From Streptomyces pinistramenti (GTDB lineage Bacteria > Actinomycetota > Actinomycetes > Streptomycetales > Streptomycetaceae), in contig NZ_JAJCXB010000038.1 of NCBI RefSeq assembly GCF_020564935.1, positions 1 through 64,000 on the forward strand: a DNA stretch of 64,000 nt, written 5' to 3'. Below the pieces are notes generated by a model. The model did no database searches and was not told the DNA's origin. It saw nothing but the letters and a program-made list of their open reading frames with translations. Positions 24,845-33,424 of this stretch are shown here, piece after piece (positions within the stretch are counted from its first letter, which is position 1; each line of letters begins with the position of its first letter). A program made the position numbers and the translations under genes.

Positions 24845-25957
24845 ATGCCGCCCGCACCGCAGGCGGACACCCCGGCGGGCATCCGCTTCGACGGGGTGAG
24901 CGTCGCCCACGGCCGCAACGTCGTCCTGGACGGCCTCGATCTGACCGTCGAGCCGGGCGAGGCGATGGCGCTGCTCGGCCCGTCCGGATCGGGGAAGACC
25001 ACCGCGCTGCGGGCGGTCGCCGGATTCGTCCGGCCGGTGTCCGGGCGGGTGCTGATCGGCGGCCGTGACGTCACCGACCTGCCGCCGTACCGCCGCGGCA
25101 TCGGCATGGTCGTCCAGCAGTACGCCCTGTTCCCGCACATGAAGGTCGCCGAGAACGTCGCCTTCGGCCTCAGGGCGCAGAAGGTGCCGCGCGCCGGGAT
25201 CGGCCCCCGGGTGACCGAGGCGCTGGAGATGACCGGCATGGCCGGGTACGCGGACCGGCACCCCAGGGAGCTGTCCGGCGGGCAGCAGCAGCGGGTGGCC
25301 ATCGCGCGGGCCCTCGCCATCCGCCCCGGCGTGCTGCTCCTGGACGAGCCGCTGTCCGCGCTCGACACCCGGCTGCGCTCCGGTATGCTCGCCGAACTCG
25401 CCCGGCTGCACCGCGAGTTGCCCGACGTCTCGATCCTCTACGTCACCCACGACCAGGTCGAGGCGCTGACCCTGGCCGACCGGATCGCCGTGCTGGACCG
25501 GGCCAGGCTGCGTGACTGCGGCACACCCCAGGACCTCTACCGCCGCCCGCGCACCGAGTTCACCGCCTCCTTCGTCGGCACCGCGAACCTGCTGCCGGTG
25601 ACGGTGGCCGGCGGCACGGTCCGCTTCGCCGGCCGGACGCTGCCGCTCCCCGCGGGCGGCGCGGCCGGTGCGGCCGATGGCGCGGCCGCCACCCTGTGCG
25701 TACGCCCGCACCTCGTCGGCCTCGGCGAGAGCCCGACGGGGGACGGCGCCACCCTGCGCGGCACGGTCACGGAGATCCAGTGGCGCGGCGCCACCCACCG
25801 GCTGTACGCGGACGTGGCCGGCCACCGCGTCCTGGCCGACGTCCGCGAACTGCGCGAAACCCCGGTGCCCGGCGACGACATCGCCCTCCACTTCGCCCCC
25901 GACGACGCGGTCCTCATCCCCGCCGGGCTCACCGACGGCGGCGCGGCCGATGGCTAG
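24845..25957 (+). CDS. phnT: 2-Aminoethylphosphonate ABC importer, ATP-binding subunit
   Basis: A 370-residue importer ATPase of the PotA/PhnT group. It shows Walker A LLGPSGSGKTT, Q-loop VVQQYALFPHM, signature ELSGGQQQRVAIARAL, Walker B VLLLDEPLSALD, and a C-terminal TOBE domain (about 270-365) with ATLCVRPHLVGL. It follows the HAD gene by one base and overlaps the permease start by 8 bp. The context of phosphonate enzymes and PhnU/V/S-like partners defines the substrate; the ATPase alone could equally be a spermidine or iron type. Confidence 0.87.
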   Translation: MPPAPQADTPAGIRFDGVSVAHGRNVVLDGLDLTVEPGEAMALLGPSGSGKTTALRAVAGFVRPVSGRVLIGGRDVTDLPPYRRGIGMVVQQYALFPHMKVAENVAFGLRAQKVPRAGIGPRVTEALEMTGMAGYADRHPRELSGGQQQRVAIARALAIRPGVLLLDEPLSALDTRLRSGMLAELARLHRELPDVSILYVTHDQVEALTLADRIAVLDRARLRDCGTPQDLYRRPRTEFTASFVGTANLLPVTVAGGTVRFAGRTLPLPAGGAAGAADGAAATLCVRPHLVGLGESPTGDGATLRGTVTEIQWRGATHRLYADVAGHRVLADVRELRETPVPGDDIALHFAPDDAVLIPAGLTDGGAADG

Positions 25958-26816
25958 CGCGGCCCCGGCCGCCCGCCGCGCGCACACCCTCTGGGCGCTG
26001 CCGCCCGTCGCCGCGCTGGCCCTCGTCTTCCTCTACCCGCTCGCCCTGGTGGTGTGGCAGTCCTTCACCTCCGAGGACGGCGGCCACTCCACCGCTCCCT
26101 ATGCGGCGGTGCTCGCTCAGGCGTCGTTCCGCGACGCGCTGGCCAACACCGTCCTGATCGCCGTCGGCGCCACCGCCGGCGCCCTCGTACTGGGCTGCGC
26201 CCTCGCGCTGGTCATCGCCTTCGTGCCGTTCCCCGGCGGCCGGGCGCTCGGCCGCTTCATCGACGTCTTCCTCGCCTTCCCCTCCTTCCTCATCACCCTC
26301 GCGCTGCTTTTCCTCTACGGCACCGTCGGCATCGCCAACGGCCTGTGGACCCAGGCGACCGGCGCCGCCAGCGGCCCCTTCGACTTCCTGCACACCCCCT
26401 GGGGCGTCCTGCTCGCCGAGGTCACCTACTTCACGCCCTTCGTGATGCGCCCGCTGCTGGCCGCCTTCGCCCAGGTGGAGACCGGTCAGCTGGAGGCCGC
26501 CTCGTCCCTCGGCGCCCGGCCCCGGCAGGTCGTGCGGAAGGTGATCCTGCCCGAGGCGCTGCCCTCGCTCGCGGCGGGCGGCGCGCTGGTGCTGGTGATG
26601 TGCCTGAACGAGTTCGGCATCGTGCTCTTCACCGGCGCCAAGGACGTCGTGACCCTGCCGGTCCTCGTCTACACCAAGGCCATCCTCGACGGCGACTACA
26701 CCGGGGCCTGCGTCGTCGCCGTCGTCAACATCGCCCTGTCCGTCGCGCTGTACGCGCTCTACCGGTGCGTCGCGGCCCGCACCGCCGCGGGAGGTGTCCG
26801 CAGTGCTCGTGCATAG
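25950..26816 (+). CDS. phnU: 2-Aminoethylphosphonate ABC importer, permease PhnU-type
   Basis: A 288-residue inner-membrane permease with six helices and the EAA loop near EAASSLGARPRQVVRKVILPEALPS, which docks the ATPase. It is of the PotB/PhnU type. The ATG at 25950 lies inside the end of phnT. It overlaps phnV as well, so all three are translationally coupled. Confidence 0.87.
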   Translation: MASAAPAARRAHTLWALPPVAALALVFLYPLALVVWQSFTSEDGGHSTAPYAAVLAQASFRDALANTVLIAVGATAGALVLGCALALVIAFVPFPGGRALGRFIDVFLAFPSFLITLALLFLYGTVGIANGLWTQATGAASGPFDFLHTPWGVLLAEVTYFTPFVMRPLLAAFAQVETGQLEAASSLGARPRQVVRKVILPEALPSLAAGGALVLVMCLNEFGIVLFTGAKDVVTLPVLVYTKAILDGDYTGACVVAVVNIALSVALYALYRCVAARTAAGGVRSARA

Positions 26817-27600
26817 CCGACGCGCCCGGTGGGCGGTCTGGACCGTCTTCTTCGCGCTCTTCCTGCCGCTCTTCGCGTTGCCCCTGCTGGTGATCGTGGC
26901 CGCGTCCTTCGCCACCGGCTGGAGCGGCGTCCTCCCCTCCGGCGCGACCCTGGCGCACTACCAGGACCTGGCCCGCGGCGACTCCCTGGACGCCCTGATC
27001 ACGAGCCTGCTGACCGCGCTGGCGGCGAGCGTCCTCGCGCTGGTGGCCGGGACCTGGGCGGCGCTCGCGGCCGAGCGGCTGCCGCGCCGCGTACGGCGGA
27101 TCGTCGACGGCCTGTTCCTGCTGCCCGTCGCCGTGCCGTCGGTCGCCGTCGGACTGTCCCTGCTGGTCGCCTTCTCGCAGCCGCCGGTCCTGCTCAACGG
27201 CACCCGGCAGATCGTGATCGTCGCGCACACGGTGCTGGTCACCGCCTTCGCCCACCAGTCGGTGAGCGCCGCGCTCGCCCGCCTCGACCCGGCGTACGAA
27301 CAGAGCGCGGCCGGGCTCGGCGCGCGCCCCGGCTACGTCCTGCGGCGGGTGAAACTGCCGCTGCTGCTGCCGTCCCTCACCGCGGCCGCCGGGCTCTGCT
27401 TCGCCCTGTCCATGGGCGAGTTGAGCGCCACGATGATGATTTACCCGCCCGACTGGATGCCGCTGCCGGTGCAGATCTTCGCCACCACCGACCGGGGAGC
27501 GCTCTTCGCGGGCGCCGCCCTCGCCGTCGTCCTGATGGCCGCCACCCTCCTCGTCCTGCTCGCCGTCTCCCGCATCCGCACCAGGGCCTCGTACCGCTGA
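26803..27600 (+). CDS. phnV: 2-Aminoethylphosphonate ABC importer, permease PhnV-type
   Basis: A 265-residue second permease (PotC/PhnV type) with six helices and the EAA-like loop EQSAAGLGARPGYVLRRVKLPLLLPSL. I prefer the GTG at 26803, with GGGAGG 8 nt upstream, over the GTG at 26794, which overlaps that RBS. It forms the channel with PhnU. Confidence 0.86.
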   Translation: MLVHSRRARWAVWTVFFALFLPLFALPLLVIVAASFATGWSGVLPSGATLAHYQDLARGDSLDALITSLLTALAASVLALVAGTWAALAAERLPRRVRRIVDGLFLLPVAVPSVAVGLSLLVAFSQPPVLLNGTRQIVIVAHTVLVTAFAHQSVSAALARLDPAYEQSAAGLGARPGYVLRRVKLPLLLPSLTAAAGLCFALSMGELSATMMIYPPDWMPLPVQIFATTDRGALFAGAALAVVLMAATLLVLLAVSRIRTRASYR

Positions 27601-27641
27601 GCCCGGCCGGCCGCCCCCACCCACCAGGAGCCTCACACGCC

Positions 27642-28706
27642 ATGCGCACGTCCCCCCGCCCCACCTCGCTCGCCGCCTGCGGCGCCGCCCTCGTCCTCGC
27701 CGCTTCCCTGACCGCCTGCGGCACCGGCGCCGACCCCGACGCCAAGGAGATCACCGTCTACAGCGCCGACGGCCTCCGCGGCGAGAAGGGCGACGGTTTC
27801 TACGACACGGTCTTCAAGGGCTTCGAGAAGAAGACCGGCATCAAGGTCAACTACGTCGAGAGCGGATCGGGCGCCGCCGTCCAGCGGCTGGCGCGCGAAC
27901 GGTCCAACACCCAGGCCGACGTGCTCGTCACCCTCCCGCCCTTCATCCAACAGGCCGACGGCAAGGGCCTGCTGGACACCTACCGCCCCCTGGGCTCCGA
28001 CCGCGTCGCCGCCAAGGACAAGGACCCCGGCGGCAGGTGGACATCGGTCGTCAACAACTACTTCTGCTTCATCTACAACAAGAAGGAGCTGAAGCGGGCC
28101 CCGGAGAGCTGGCAGGACCTGCTCGACGCCAAGTACCGGGGCAAACTCCAGTACTCCACGCCGGGGGTCGCGGGCGACGGGACGGCCGTAGTCGTCAAGG
28201 CCATGCACGACCTCGGCGGGCAGGCACCGGCCATGGCCTACTTCAGGAAGCTCCAGGCCAACAACGTCGGCCCGTCCTCCTCCACCGGCCAGCTCGCCCC
28301 CAAGACCGACAAGGGCGAACTCCTGGTCGCCAACGGCGATGTGCAGATGAACTACGCGAACATGCCCGCCATGCCGCACCAGGGCATCTTCTTCCCCGCC
28401 GCGAAGCCCGGCGGCAAGCCCTCCACCTTCGCCCTGCCCTACGCCGCCGGGCTGGTCAAGAACGCCCCGCACACCGCCCAGGCCAAGAAGTTCCTCGACT
28501 ACCTGCTCTCCGAGCCCGTCCAGCGCCAGGTCTCCGCGGCCGGCGGCGGCTTCACGGCCCGCCAGGACGTCAACGCGAAGGACCCCCGCGCCACCGAACT
28601 CGCCGCCCTCATGAAGGGAGTCGAGATCTTCGAGCCGGACTGGAACGACATCGACAAGAACCTGGACACCTACGTCGGCGCCTGGCGCACGGCGACCGGT
28701 GGCTGA
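27642..28706 (+). CDS. phnS: 2-Aminoethylphosphonate-binding lipoprotein
   Basis: A 354-residue extracytoplasmic solute-binding lipoprotein of the PhnS/iron-binding-like class. A signal peptide ends at the lipobox LTAC, followed by EITVYSADGLRGEKG at the start of the binding fold. It captures the phosphonate and delivers it to PhnUV. The ATG has CAGGAG upstream. It is the last gene of the operon, 41 bp after phnV. Confidence 0.88.
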   Translation: MRTSPRPTSLAACGAALVLAASLTACGTGADPDAKEITVYSADGLRGEKGDGFYDTVFKGFEKKTGIKVNYVESGSGAAVQRLARERSNTQADVLVTLPPFIQQADGKGLLDTYRPLGSDRVAAKDKDPGGRWTSVVNNYFCFIYNKKELKRAPESWQDLLDAKYRGKLQYSTPGVAGDGTAVVVKAMHDLGGQAPAMAYFRKLQANNVGPSSSTGQLAPKTDKGELLVANGDVQMNYANMPAMPHQGIFFPAAKPGGKPSTFALPYAAGLVKNAPHTAQAKKFLDYLLSEPVQRQVSAAGGGFTARQDVNAKDPRATELAALMKGVEIFEPDWNDIDKNLDTYVGAWRTATGG

Positions 28707-28890
28707 GACCGCGGCCCGGCGGACCCCGCGGCCCGGAACCCGGATGATCGGCGGCGCCACCCCGGGCCCGCACTGACTTAGGCTGGCCGTGTCGGCTGTA
28801 CGTACGAGTCCGCGGCACGTTGGTGTGCGCCGTGGGACGTACGGGACGCGGCCGGCGCCCCTGGTCAACACGTACGGCAGGAGTCCGGCA

Positions 28891-29670
28891 GTGGCAGAGC
28901 GCAAGCCGATCGAGTCATGGCTCACCGACATGGACGGCGTCCTGATGCACGAGGGCATCCCCGTTCCCGGCGCGGACGCCTTCATCAAGCGGCTCCGCGA
29001 ATCGGGCAAGCCCTTCCTCGTGCTGACCAACAACTCCATCTACACCCCGCGCGACCTGCACGCCCGGCTGTCCCGGATCGGACTCGACGTGCCGTGGGAG
29101 TCGATCTGGACCTCCGCGCTCGCCACCGCCCAGTTCCTCGACGACCAGCGCCCCGGCGGCACCGCCTACGTCATCGGCGAGGCGGGCCTGACCACCGCCC
29201 TGCACGACATCGGCTACGTCCTGACCGACCACGCCCCCGACTACGTCGTACTCGGCGAAACGCGAACTTACTCGTTCGAGGCGCTGACGAAGGCGATCCG
29301 GCTGATCAACGACGGCGCCCGCTTCATCGCCACCAACCCGGACGAGACAGGACCGTCGGCCGAGGGCGCGCTGCCCGCGACGGGATCGGTCGCCGCGCTG
29401 ATCACCAAGGCGACGGGTGTCGACCCGTACTTCGTCGGCAAGCCCAACCCGCTGATGATGCGGCACGGCCTCAACGTCATCGGCGCGCACTCCGAGACCT
29501 CCGCCATGATCGGCGACCGGATGGACACCGACGTGGTGGCCGGCCTGGAGGCGGGCATGGAGACCTTCCTCGTCCTCACCGGCCTGACCCGCCCGGAGGA
29601 GGTCGAGCGGCACCCCTTCCGCCCCTCCCGCGTCGTCGACTCGATCGCGGACCTCGTCGACCTGATCTGA
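28891..29670 (+). CDS. HAD-IIA family hydrolase (NagD-like)
   Basis: A 259-residue HAD-IIA phosphatase. Motif I is WLTDMDGVLMHEG (nucleophile Asp in DMDGVL), motif II VLTNNS, motif III at KPNPLMM, motif IV MIGDRMDTDV. NagD-like enzymes dephosphorylate nucleotides and small phospho-sugars. The GTG at 28891 follows GGCAGGAG; the 34-residue upstream extension is not family sequence. It lies after the phosphonate operon but 184 bp away, and may simply be a neighbour. Confidence 0.9.
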   Translation: MAERKPIESWLTDMDGVLMHEGIPVPGADAFIKRLRESGKPFLVLTNNSIYTPRDLHARLSRIGLDVPWESIWTSALATAQFLDDQRPGGTAYVIGEAGLTTALHDIGYVLTDHAPDYVVLGETRTYSFEALTKAIRLINDGARFIATNPDETGPSAEGALPATGSVAALITKATGVDPYFVGKPNPLMMRHGLNVIGAHSETSAMIGDRMDTDVVAGLEAGMETFLVLTGLTRPEEVERHPFRPSRVVDSIADLVDLI

Positions 29671-29770
29671 CGCCCGCGGGCGGCCCGCTCACCCGAACAG
29701 GGCACCGCGGAGCCGCCCCGGATGCGGGCGGTCGGGCGCGGGCGGACCTTCGAGACATCGGAGGTTCACC

Positions 29771-30154
29771 ATGCGCTCCCCACTCTTCACTCTCTGTGCC
29801 GCACTTGCCGTCTGCGCGGTGACGGCTTTACCGGCGCACGCCGGGGACGGGCGCGGCGCCGGGACCGGCACGGCGCTCGTCGCCCCGGCCGCCGCCCCGA
29901 GCGGCTCGGCGGCCCTGCCCGGGACCGGCGCGTCCTTCCGCGCCGCCCCGGCAGAGGCCCGGCCCCGCCCGGAGCCGGCTCCGCGGCCCGAGCCCGCCCA
30001 CGTCACCGGCGCCGCGACCGACGCCGAGATGAACGACGCCGAAGCCGTCGGCCTCGTCCTGGCCGGCGGCGCGGTCCTGATCATCGCCGGACAACTGCTC
30101 AGGCTCCGCCTGCGCATCCGCCGCGAACGGCAGGGCGGTGGCGATGAGGGCTGA
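29771..30154 (+). CDS. Small secreted/membrane protein, partner of the sortase homologue
   Basis: A 127-residue protein with a signal peptide (1-24, cut after AHA), an Ala/Pro-rich middle, and a C-terminal membrane helix (about 92-111) with a basic tail. It contains LPGTG at 49-53, but some 40 residues before the helix, so this is not a standard sorting signal. It overlaps the sortase homologue by 11 bp. Conserved pairing is suspected; function is unknown. Confidence 0.75.
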   Translation: MRSPLFTLCAALAVCAVTALPAHAGDGRGAGTGTALVAPAAAPSGSAALPGTGASFRAAPAEARPRPEPAPRPEPAHVTGAATDAEMNDAEAVGLVLAGGAVLIIAGQLLRLRLRIRRERQGGGDEG

Positions 30155-30836
30155 GCACCACGGAGCCGGTTACGGGCGGCTGTTCATCGGGGTGGGCTGG
30201 CTGGTGCTGCTGCTCGGTCTGTGGCTGTGGGGGAGCGGGGTGGCCGGAAATGCCGCACTGTCCCAGCTGACCGCCACCGGAGACGTCGCAGCCGTCGGTC
30301 GCCCCCTGGGGGCCGAGCCCCCACGCACCCACGCTCCGATCGCCGCACCCGGCACCGTACGCCCCAGCAGCCTCACCATCCCCGCCCTCGGGATACGCGC
30401 CGGCCTCATCGCGCGGGGCCTGGACGCCGACGGCGCGGTGATCGCGCCCCCGGCCGGCGCGCCCGGCAGGGCCGGCTGGTACGCCGACGGGCCGCAACCC
30501 GGCGCGGCCGGTGCGGCGGTGCTCGCCGGCCGGTCCGCAGGAGGCAGGGGGCGGGCCGCGTTCGCCGGCCTGACCACGCTCAGGCCGGGTGCAGAGGTGG
30601 ACGTACGCCGCTCGGACGGCAGCACCGCACGGTTCACCGTCGAGGACGTCCAGGTCTTCCCGCACCGGGACTTCGACCCGCGGAAGGTCTACGGCGCCCA
30701 CGAGCCGGGCCGGGCCGAACTCCGGCTGGTGACCCGCGGCGCGAGCGCCGGCTCCGCGCGGGACGGCGGCCCGGCGGACGTGGTGGTCTCCGCCTACCTG
30801 AGCGGGTACGCACCGGGCCGCCCGGCAGCGGGCTGA
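30144..30836 (+). CDS. Class F sortase homologue lacking the catalytic His and Cys
   Basis: A 230-residue protein with an N-terminal anchor helix (about 14-32) and a recognisable class F sortase barrel (LTIPALGIRAGLIARG, then GPQPGAAGAAVLAG, LRPGAEVDVRRSDGS and VVVSAYL). The catalytic His normally following VLAG is R130, and the Cys normally in LxLITC is R198 (LRLVTR). Both changes are clear codon changes without a frameshift. It therefore cannot perform Cys transpeptidation and is probably a binding or scaffold protein. The ATG at 30144 is inside the upstream gene; a GTG at 30138 is an alternative. Confidence 0.85.
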   Translation: MRAEHHGAGYGRLFIGVGWLVLLLGLWLWGSGVAGNAALSQLTATGDVAAVGRPLGAEPPRTHAPIAAPGTVRPSSLTIPALGIRAGLIARGLDADGAVIAPPAGAPGRAGWYADGPQPGAAGAAVLAGRSAGGRGRAAFAGLTTLRPGAEVDVRRSDGSTARFTVEDVQVFPHRDFDPRKVYGAHEPGRAELRLVTRGASAGSARDGGPADVVVSAYLSGYAPGRPAAG

Positions 30837-30865
30837 GCGCCCGCGCACCGGGATCGCCCGGGAAC

Positions 30866-30900
30866 GACTGAGGCCCCCCGCATGGCGAGGGGCCTCAGTC
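30866..30900. terminator. Bidirectional terminator before tRNA-Lys 1
   Basis: A perfect 12-bp stem (GACTGAGGCCCC and complement) with an 11-nt loop, serving the sortase homologue (plus) and the tRNA (minus). Confidence 0.88.
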
Positions 30901-30905
30901 CTACG

Positions 30906-30979
30906 TGCGCCGCCAGGGACTCGAACCCCGGACCCGCTGATTAAGAGTCAGCTGCTCTAACCAACTGAGCTAGCGGCGC
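30906..30979 (-). tRNA. tRNA-Lys (anticodon CUU), copy 1
   Basis: 74 nt on the minus strand. The acceptor stem is GCGCCGC with GCGGCGC, the discriminator base is A, the D loop has the AGCTCAGTTGGTTAGAGC pattern, the anticodon loop CTCTTAA gives CUU, and the T arm is GGGGTTCGAGTCCC. CCA is not encoded. Identical to the copies at 36194 and 50749. A -10-like TAAAGT lies about 22 nt upstream. Confidence 0.98.
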
Positions 30980-31619
30980 GCGCTGACCTGAAGAACTTTA
31001 CACGAATGCCCGGAGTGCTTCCGACCGCCTTTGGTCGTCCGGCCGCCGCTTCACGCACAGAAGGCCGGTGATACGTGTCACACGGTCGGTCTTTGCGGGT
31101 TTCCGTACGCGAGGAAGTGGCGTGAAGGAGTGGCGTGAGGAAGCGGTCCGGGGGAGGGGCGCGGGATTCGGCGCGAGGGGTGGCGCCGGGAAATGGCGTC
31201 GTCTCCTAGCGCACGGAATTCCCGTCCGATGCGGGCGAAAGTCCTGTGATCTCGGGACCTTCGACTGATGGGTTGCCCCGAATTGGTCTGTGAAGATCGA
31301 GTTCGGTGCGCTAGATCATCAGTTGCCCCGTCAACATGCGATATCGCCCGCCAGTTGCGAGGCTGAAGCGAGTGCCGAGGCGAGAGAAGAGCGGAACGCG
31401 GACGGAGGGAAGCGGGAATGCCAGTGCAGGGCCGCGCCGCAGGCGCCCGCGGGCCGGCGGGGGCCGTGGCCGCCGTGCCGGTAAGGACCGCGTTCGCGAT
31501 GGTGTCCGTCACTCCTGCCCCGACTGTTGCAACCCTGCCCCTCTGGGTCACGTCTGCTAAGACGCGCACCCCGAACTCGGGTCCGCCGGGACCGTCCCCC
31601 CTCGGAAAGGTTGATCGTC
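30980..31619. other. 640-bp intergenic region before the SsgA-like gene
   Basis: No convincing gene is visible; short open frames on both strands lack RBS and family features. It contains the tRNA promoter at the left, an almost perfect palindrome GTGATACGTGTCAC (31069-31082), and a lower-GC stretch (about 31205-31345), unusual for this chromosome, that likely holds a regulated promoter of the sporulation-type gene downstream. Confidence 0.5.
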
Positions 31620-32039
31620 ATGGTGTCGACAGCCAAGCGCACCCTTGAGATGCAGCTCGTCCTCGGCCCGGAAGACGCCCTTCCGGTGACCGGCACGTTC
31701 AGCTACCGCAGTGACCGGCCCTACGAGGTCGAGGTCGCGTTCCTCAGCCGCGGCGCCACGGTCGCGACGTGGCTGTTCGGCCGTGAGCTGCTGCTGGGCG
31801 GGCTGCGCGGCGAGGAAGGCGAGGGGGACGTACGGGTGTGGCCCTTCCGTGAGACGGACGGGCAGCGCCGGATCCACATCGAGCTGTTCACCGACGACGC
31901 CGTCTGTGAACTGTCGGTGCGCACGGGGGAACTGGCCGCATGGCTGGAACAGACGGTTGCGATCGTGCCACCCGGCCACGAGCACCGCTATCTGGATATG
32001 GACACCCACCTGGCTCGGCTGTTCGCGGGGAAGTGCTGA
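31620..32039 (+). CDS. SsgA-like sporulation/cell-division protein (SALP)
   Basis: A 139-residue SsgA-family protein. The family core is visible: LPVTGTFSYRSDRPYEVEVAFL, then TWLFGRELLLGGL, GDVRVWPF, and VPPGHEHRYLDMD near the end. SALPs control septum placement, wall synthesis and spore separation in actinomycetes (SsgB recruits FtsZ). This one differs from SsgA and SsgB and I cannot assign it to a lettered subgroup. The ATG at 31620 has GAAAGG upstream. It overlaps the next gene by one base (TGATG), so the two are coupled. Confidence 0.92.
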   Translation: MVSTAKRTLEMQLVLGPEDALPVTGTFSYRSDRPYEVEVAFLSRGATVATWLFGRELLLGGLRGEEGEGDVRVWPFRETDGQRRIHIELFTDDAVCELSVRTGELAAWLEQTVAIVPPGHEHRYLDMDTHLARLFAGKC

Positions 32040-33325
32040 TGACGACCATGACCACCACGACCGACCCCGGCCCCGGCACGCGGGCGGCGCAGCGCAGGCT
32101 GCCGACGCCGCCCGCGCAGCGCACGGCCCCGCAATCGCCAGCCACGCGCGAAGGAGGCCATGCGTACGTGCCCGAGCAGCGGCAGGCCGGGCACGAGGGC
32201 GTGAGCGGCCACCCGGGGCAGCAGTCCGATTCCGGCCACCCGGATCTGCCGGACGCGGCCGCGGACCAACGGGCCGCCGACGCACGGGCGCACGACCCGC
32301 GGGCGCACGGCTTCCTGCCGGAGCGGCCGCCGGTGCGCAGCATGATCGGCACCTGGACGCGGCTGGACGCGACGGCGCGCGCGGTGGCCGTCGCCCCCGG
32401 CCGCGAGGCGGCCGTCGCGGTTGTCGAACGGGCCGGCCACACCGGTGAACTGGCCGCCCTGCGGCAGCGCGTCTCGCGTCTGTCGCCGCGCAACGCCGAG
32501 GCCGCGGCGATGCGGATCGCGGTGATCGCGGTGGCCTGCGGCTGGAACGGGCTCGACCCGCAGGCGCCGGCCGCGCGGCAGGCCGCCGACGGGGCGTTTC
32601 TCGACCTGTGGGCCGCGATTGCGCACCGCATCGACCACGACCAGTTCGTCGCGCTGCCCACCCTGTCGCTGCACAACTGGGCCCCGGAGCGCAAGCCGCG
32701 CCGGCACCTGCCGATCGATCAACTGGCCCGTACCGAACAGCTGGTGCCGATCGTCCGCTGGGCGCCGGAAGGCCAGCCGCTCTGCCGTCTCGACCGGCTG
32801 ATGCTGGCCGTGACGCGGCTCGAAGCGCACGGCATCTGGCTCTTCCGGCTCGCCGAAACCCTCGCAGGCCGGTCGCCCGACGACTCCTCCACCCCGACCG
32901 CGCTCCGCCGCCTGGTCCGCATCCAGCATGCGCTTCGGGCCCAACTCCAGGAGGAAATCGTGGAGTTGGCGGCGGCTCCGGCGACCGCGCAGCAGAGCGC
33001 GGTGCTCGGCGCGCTGGCCGCCCAGGGTGCCCTGGAGCCGCCCGTGCTCCAGGCGGCGGACGCGGTGCTCGGCGTCGGCGGGCGGCGTACCGGCGAGGGC
33101 GGGCGGCAGTCGGTCCGCCGTCACCTGCCCACCCATCACCGCGCCTGGCTCGGCGCCATGGACCGGCACTGCGCACCGGTCCGCACCCTTGCCCACCGTG
33201 GCGGCCCGGATGCCGCCGTCTACCGCGAGGCGCAGGAGTCGCTGATCGCGCTGCGGCGCACGTACACGACCCTGGTGCACACGGCCGCCCGGCCCGGTTC
33301 GGGAGACCTCGCCGCCGCTGCCTGA
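32039..33325 (+). CDS. Unknown 428-residue protein coupled to the SALP gene
   Basis: I do not recognise this protein. The first 100 residues are low-complexity and polar (MTTMTTTTDPGPG, many His, Pro, Gln). The rest is predominantly helical with several Arg/Leu-rich segments, no membrane helices, and a conserved-looking HHRAWLGAMDRHC region near the C-terminus. Its ATG overlaps the SALP stop, so it is probably made in fixed ratio with that protein and may work with it in division or sporulation. That link is inference. Confidence 0.75.
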   Translation: MTTMTTTTDPGPGTRAAQRRLPTPPAQRTAPQSPATREGGHAYVPEQRQAGHEGVSGHPGQQSDSGHPDLPDAAADQRAADARAHDPRAHGFLPERPPVRSMIGTWTRLDATARAVAVAPGREAAVAVVERAGHTGELAALRQRVSRLSPRNAEAAAMRIAVIAVACGWNGLDPQAPAARQAADGAFLDLWAAIAHRIDHDQFVALPTLSLHNWAPERKPRRHLPIDQLARTEQLVPIVRWAPEGQPLCRLDRLMLAVTRLEAHGIWLFRLAETLAGRSPDDSSTPTALRRLVRIQHALRAQLQEEIVELAAAPATAQQSAVLGALAAQGALEPPVLQAADAVLGVGGRRTGEGGRQSVRRHLPTHHRAWLGAMDRHCAPVRTLAHRGGPDAAVYREAQESLIALRRTYTTLVHTAARPGSGDLAAAA

Positions 33326-33424
33326 TGAGGGCGTGAGGCGGCCAGGGGGGAAAGACGCGGGTCGCCGGCGGACTGCCGGTGGCCCGCCCATGCCTCGTTC
33401 CGGAAGCCGGAAGTCCGGTTGTTA

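Noticed and set aside
22104..29670. HAD-IIA hydrolase as a member of the phosphonate operon
   Set aside because: 184-bp gap, own RBS and NagD-like family; no specific link to phosphonates.
29917..29931. LPGTG as a sortase sorting signal in the 127-residue protein
   Set aside because: A sorting signal must be followed directly by the hydrophobic segment; here about 40 polar residues intervene.
31078..31569. A 163-residue minus-strand open frame before the SsgA-like gene
   Set aside because: No RBS, no recognisable domain, and it spans the likely promoter region.
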